Below are positions 6,170-7,167 of a stretch of DNA of 7,167 bases, one piece after another; position 1 is the stretch's first letter, and the number at the start of each line of letters is the position of its first letter. The notes beneath the pieces are model-generated. The model searched no databases. It saw nothing but the letters and a program-made list of their open reading frames with translations, and had not been told where the DNA came from. The stretch comes from Clostridiales bacterium UBA8960 (lineage in GTDB: Bacteria; Bacillota; Clostridia; Peptostreptococcales; Acidaminobacteraceae), in contig DMYC01000356.1 of assembly GCA_003482695.1 (NCBI GenBank), positions 1 to 7,167 on the forward strand, in the 5' to 3' direction. A program made the position numbers and the translations under genes.

Positions 6170-7167
6170 TCACTCTTTAATGACTTTAATAAAATTCGCT
6201 TCAGGATCTTCCATACCTGTGACGATGCCATGAGACGCTTTAAAAAGTTTGATTTGTTCTATTACAGAGACATTGATGCGTTCGCCGTAACTCACTACCG
6301 GTATACCTGGCGGGTAACTCATGAGTGATTCACCGCTAATTCGACCAAGTGTGTCTTCAAGTGCGACCATCTCTTTACTTGCATAAAAAGCATCACGAGG
6401 TGAGATAATGACCTCAGGGTAGTGAAGGTCTATCTTTTTATAATCAAGACGTTCACCGTGAAAACGGCTGCTTACGTCAGTCAGTGCTTCAATTAATTTT
6501 TCGATGGCGTCGTAATCATCTCCAACACTTAAAATGGCAAGTGAGTTATAGACGTCGCCTGTTTCCATTTGAATGTTGTATTCATCCCTCAAGATATCAT
6601 AAAGTTCCATGCCGTTTAGACCCATATCGCGTGTTGTCACACTCAGTTTCGTAGGATCGAACTTAAATATTCCTGGAAGGCCTTCAGACTCTTTTCCAAT
6701 TGAATAACAACCAGGAATCTGATTGATTTTTTCCCGCGCGTAATTAGCCACTTCAATAATATGGTTGAGAATGCGTTCGCCATCAAGCGCCAACATCTTA
6801 CGTGCGACATCAAGTGAGCCCATTAGTAAGTAGGAAGGGCTTGTCGTCTGCATCATGTTGATTACTTTTCTGACGTATCGGCCATCAATGCGATTTTTCT
6901 TTATTAAAAGTGCTGAACTTTGTGTGAGCGAACCACCTGTTTTATGCAAACTGACGGCGGACATGTCCGCACCGGCTTGCATACCACTGAGTGGAAATTT
7001 GTCGTTGAAATGAAAATGCGTACCATGTGCTTCGTCAATAAGGACGAGCATGTTTTTTTCATGACAATAGTCGACAACCGCTTTTAAATCACATACCGCA
7101 CCATAGTAAGTCGGATTGATAATGAATACAGCTTTTGCATCAGGATGTTCTGAAATTGCCTTTTCGA
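6170..7167 (-). CDS. speA: Arginine/lysine/ornithine decarboxylase, probably arginine decarboxylase SpeA (partial, N-terminus outside window)
   Basis: The - strand frame is open from the window edge to a TGA at 6172-6170. It shows 331 residues, roughly the C-terminal two thirds of a protein that is about 490 residues in Bacillus. It is a fold-type I pyridoxal-phosphate decarboxylase of the Orn/Lys/Arg group. Visible motifs in order are INPTYYG (about 30 codons upstream of the internal Met at 7051), VLIDEAHGTHFHF with the cofactor-contacting Asp and His, MQAGADMSAVSLHKTGGSLTQSS with the Schiff-base lysine (S-x-HK), and the C-terminal domain ending in SLMSYPPGIPVVSYGERI. The methionine at 7051 is internal, since conserved sequence continues upstream of it. 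The family cannot be split into arginine, lysine or ornithine use by eye, but placement ahead of speE and agmatinase strongly favours arginine to agmatine plus CO2. The visible part shows no frameshift. The promoter and any leader are outside the window. Confidence 0.88.
   Translation of the reverse strand, partial: EKAISEHPDAKAVFIINPTYYGAVCDLKAVVDYCHEKNMLVLIDEAHGTHFHFNDKFPLSGMQAGADMSAVSLHKTGGSLTQSSALLIKKNRIDGRYVRKVINMMQTTSPSYLLMGSLDVARKMLALDGERILNHIIEVANYAREKINQIPGCYSIGKESEGLPGIFKFDPTKLSVTTRDMGLNGMELYDILRDEYNIQMETGDVYNSLAILSVGDDYDAIEKLIEALTDVSSRFHGERLDYKKIDLHYPEVIISPRDAFYASKEMVALEDTLGRISGESLMSYPPGIPVVSYGERINVSVIEQIKLFKASHGIVTGMEDPEANFIKVIKE

Overview
The window looks like chromosomal DNA of a low-GC Bacillota (Firmicutes) bacterium, most likely an anaerobic Clostridia-type lineage. 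The evidence is strong AGGAGG-type ribosome binding sites, intrinsic terminators, a SigI-family sigma factor, a SpoVB/MurJ-type lipid flippase and a Bacillus-like speA/speE/speB polyamine set. The assignment rests on gene content and style only; no marker here fixes a genus. I see no tRNA, rRNA, CRISPR array, insertion sequence or phage gene.

Layout. Left block (+ strand, 1-1975): the 3' end of a gene that resembles the C-terminus of a branched-chain-amino-acid-type ABC transporter binding protein, then two alpha/beta hydrolase genes with almost no spacing, closed by an intrinsic terminator (1937-1975). Middle block (+ strand, about 2010-4390): a sigI-like sigma factor gene with its own extended -10 promoter, a 74-bp gap holding a 13-bp palindrome, and a polytopic flippase of the SpoVB/MurJ family, closed by a strong terminator (4346-4384). 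Right block (- strand, 7167 down to 4392): the 3' two thirds of an arginine/lysine/ornithine decarboxylase gene (speA-like), speE (spermidine synthase) and speB (agmatinase). This block runs convergently into the same terminator, which has T-tracts on both sides and can serve both directions.

How the genes work together. The right block encodes most of one linear pathway: arginine to agmatine (SpeA), agmatine to putrescine plus urea (SpeB), and putrescine plus decarboxylated S-adenosylmethionine to spermidine (SpeE). The SAM decarboxylase (speD) needed to supply the aminopropyl donor is not in the window. The left block is probably the tail of a transport/hydrolysis operon whose substrate cannot be read from sequence. 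The middle block pairs a stress-type sigma factor that lacks its usual anti-sigma partner RsgI with a cell-envelope lipid flippase.

Nothing here is clearly a new defence or mobile system. The points most worth a second look are the orphan SigI, the palindrome before the flippase gene, the near-absent 5' leader of sigI, and the paired hydrolases, the second of which has an unusual oxyanion motif. Coding density is high, and no gene-free stretch exceeds about 130 bases.
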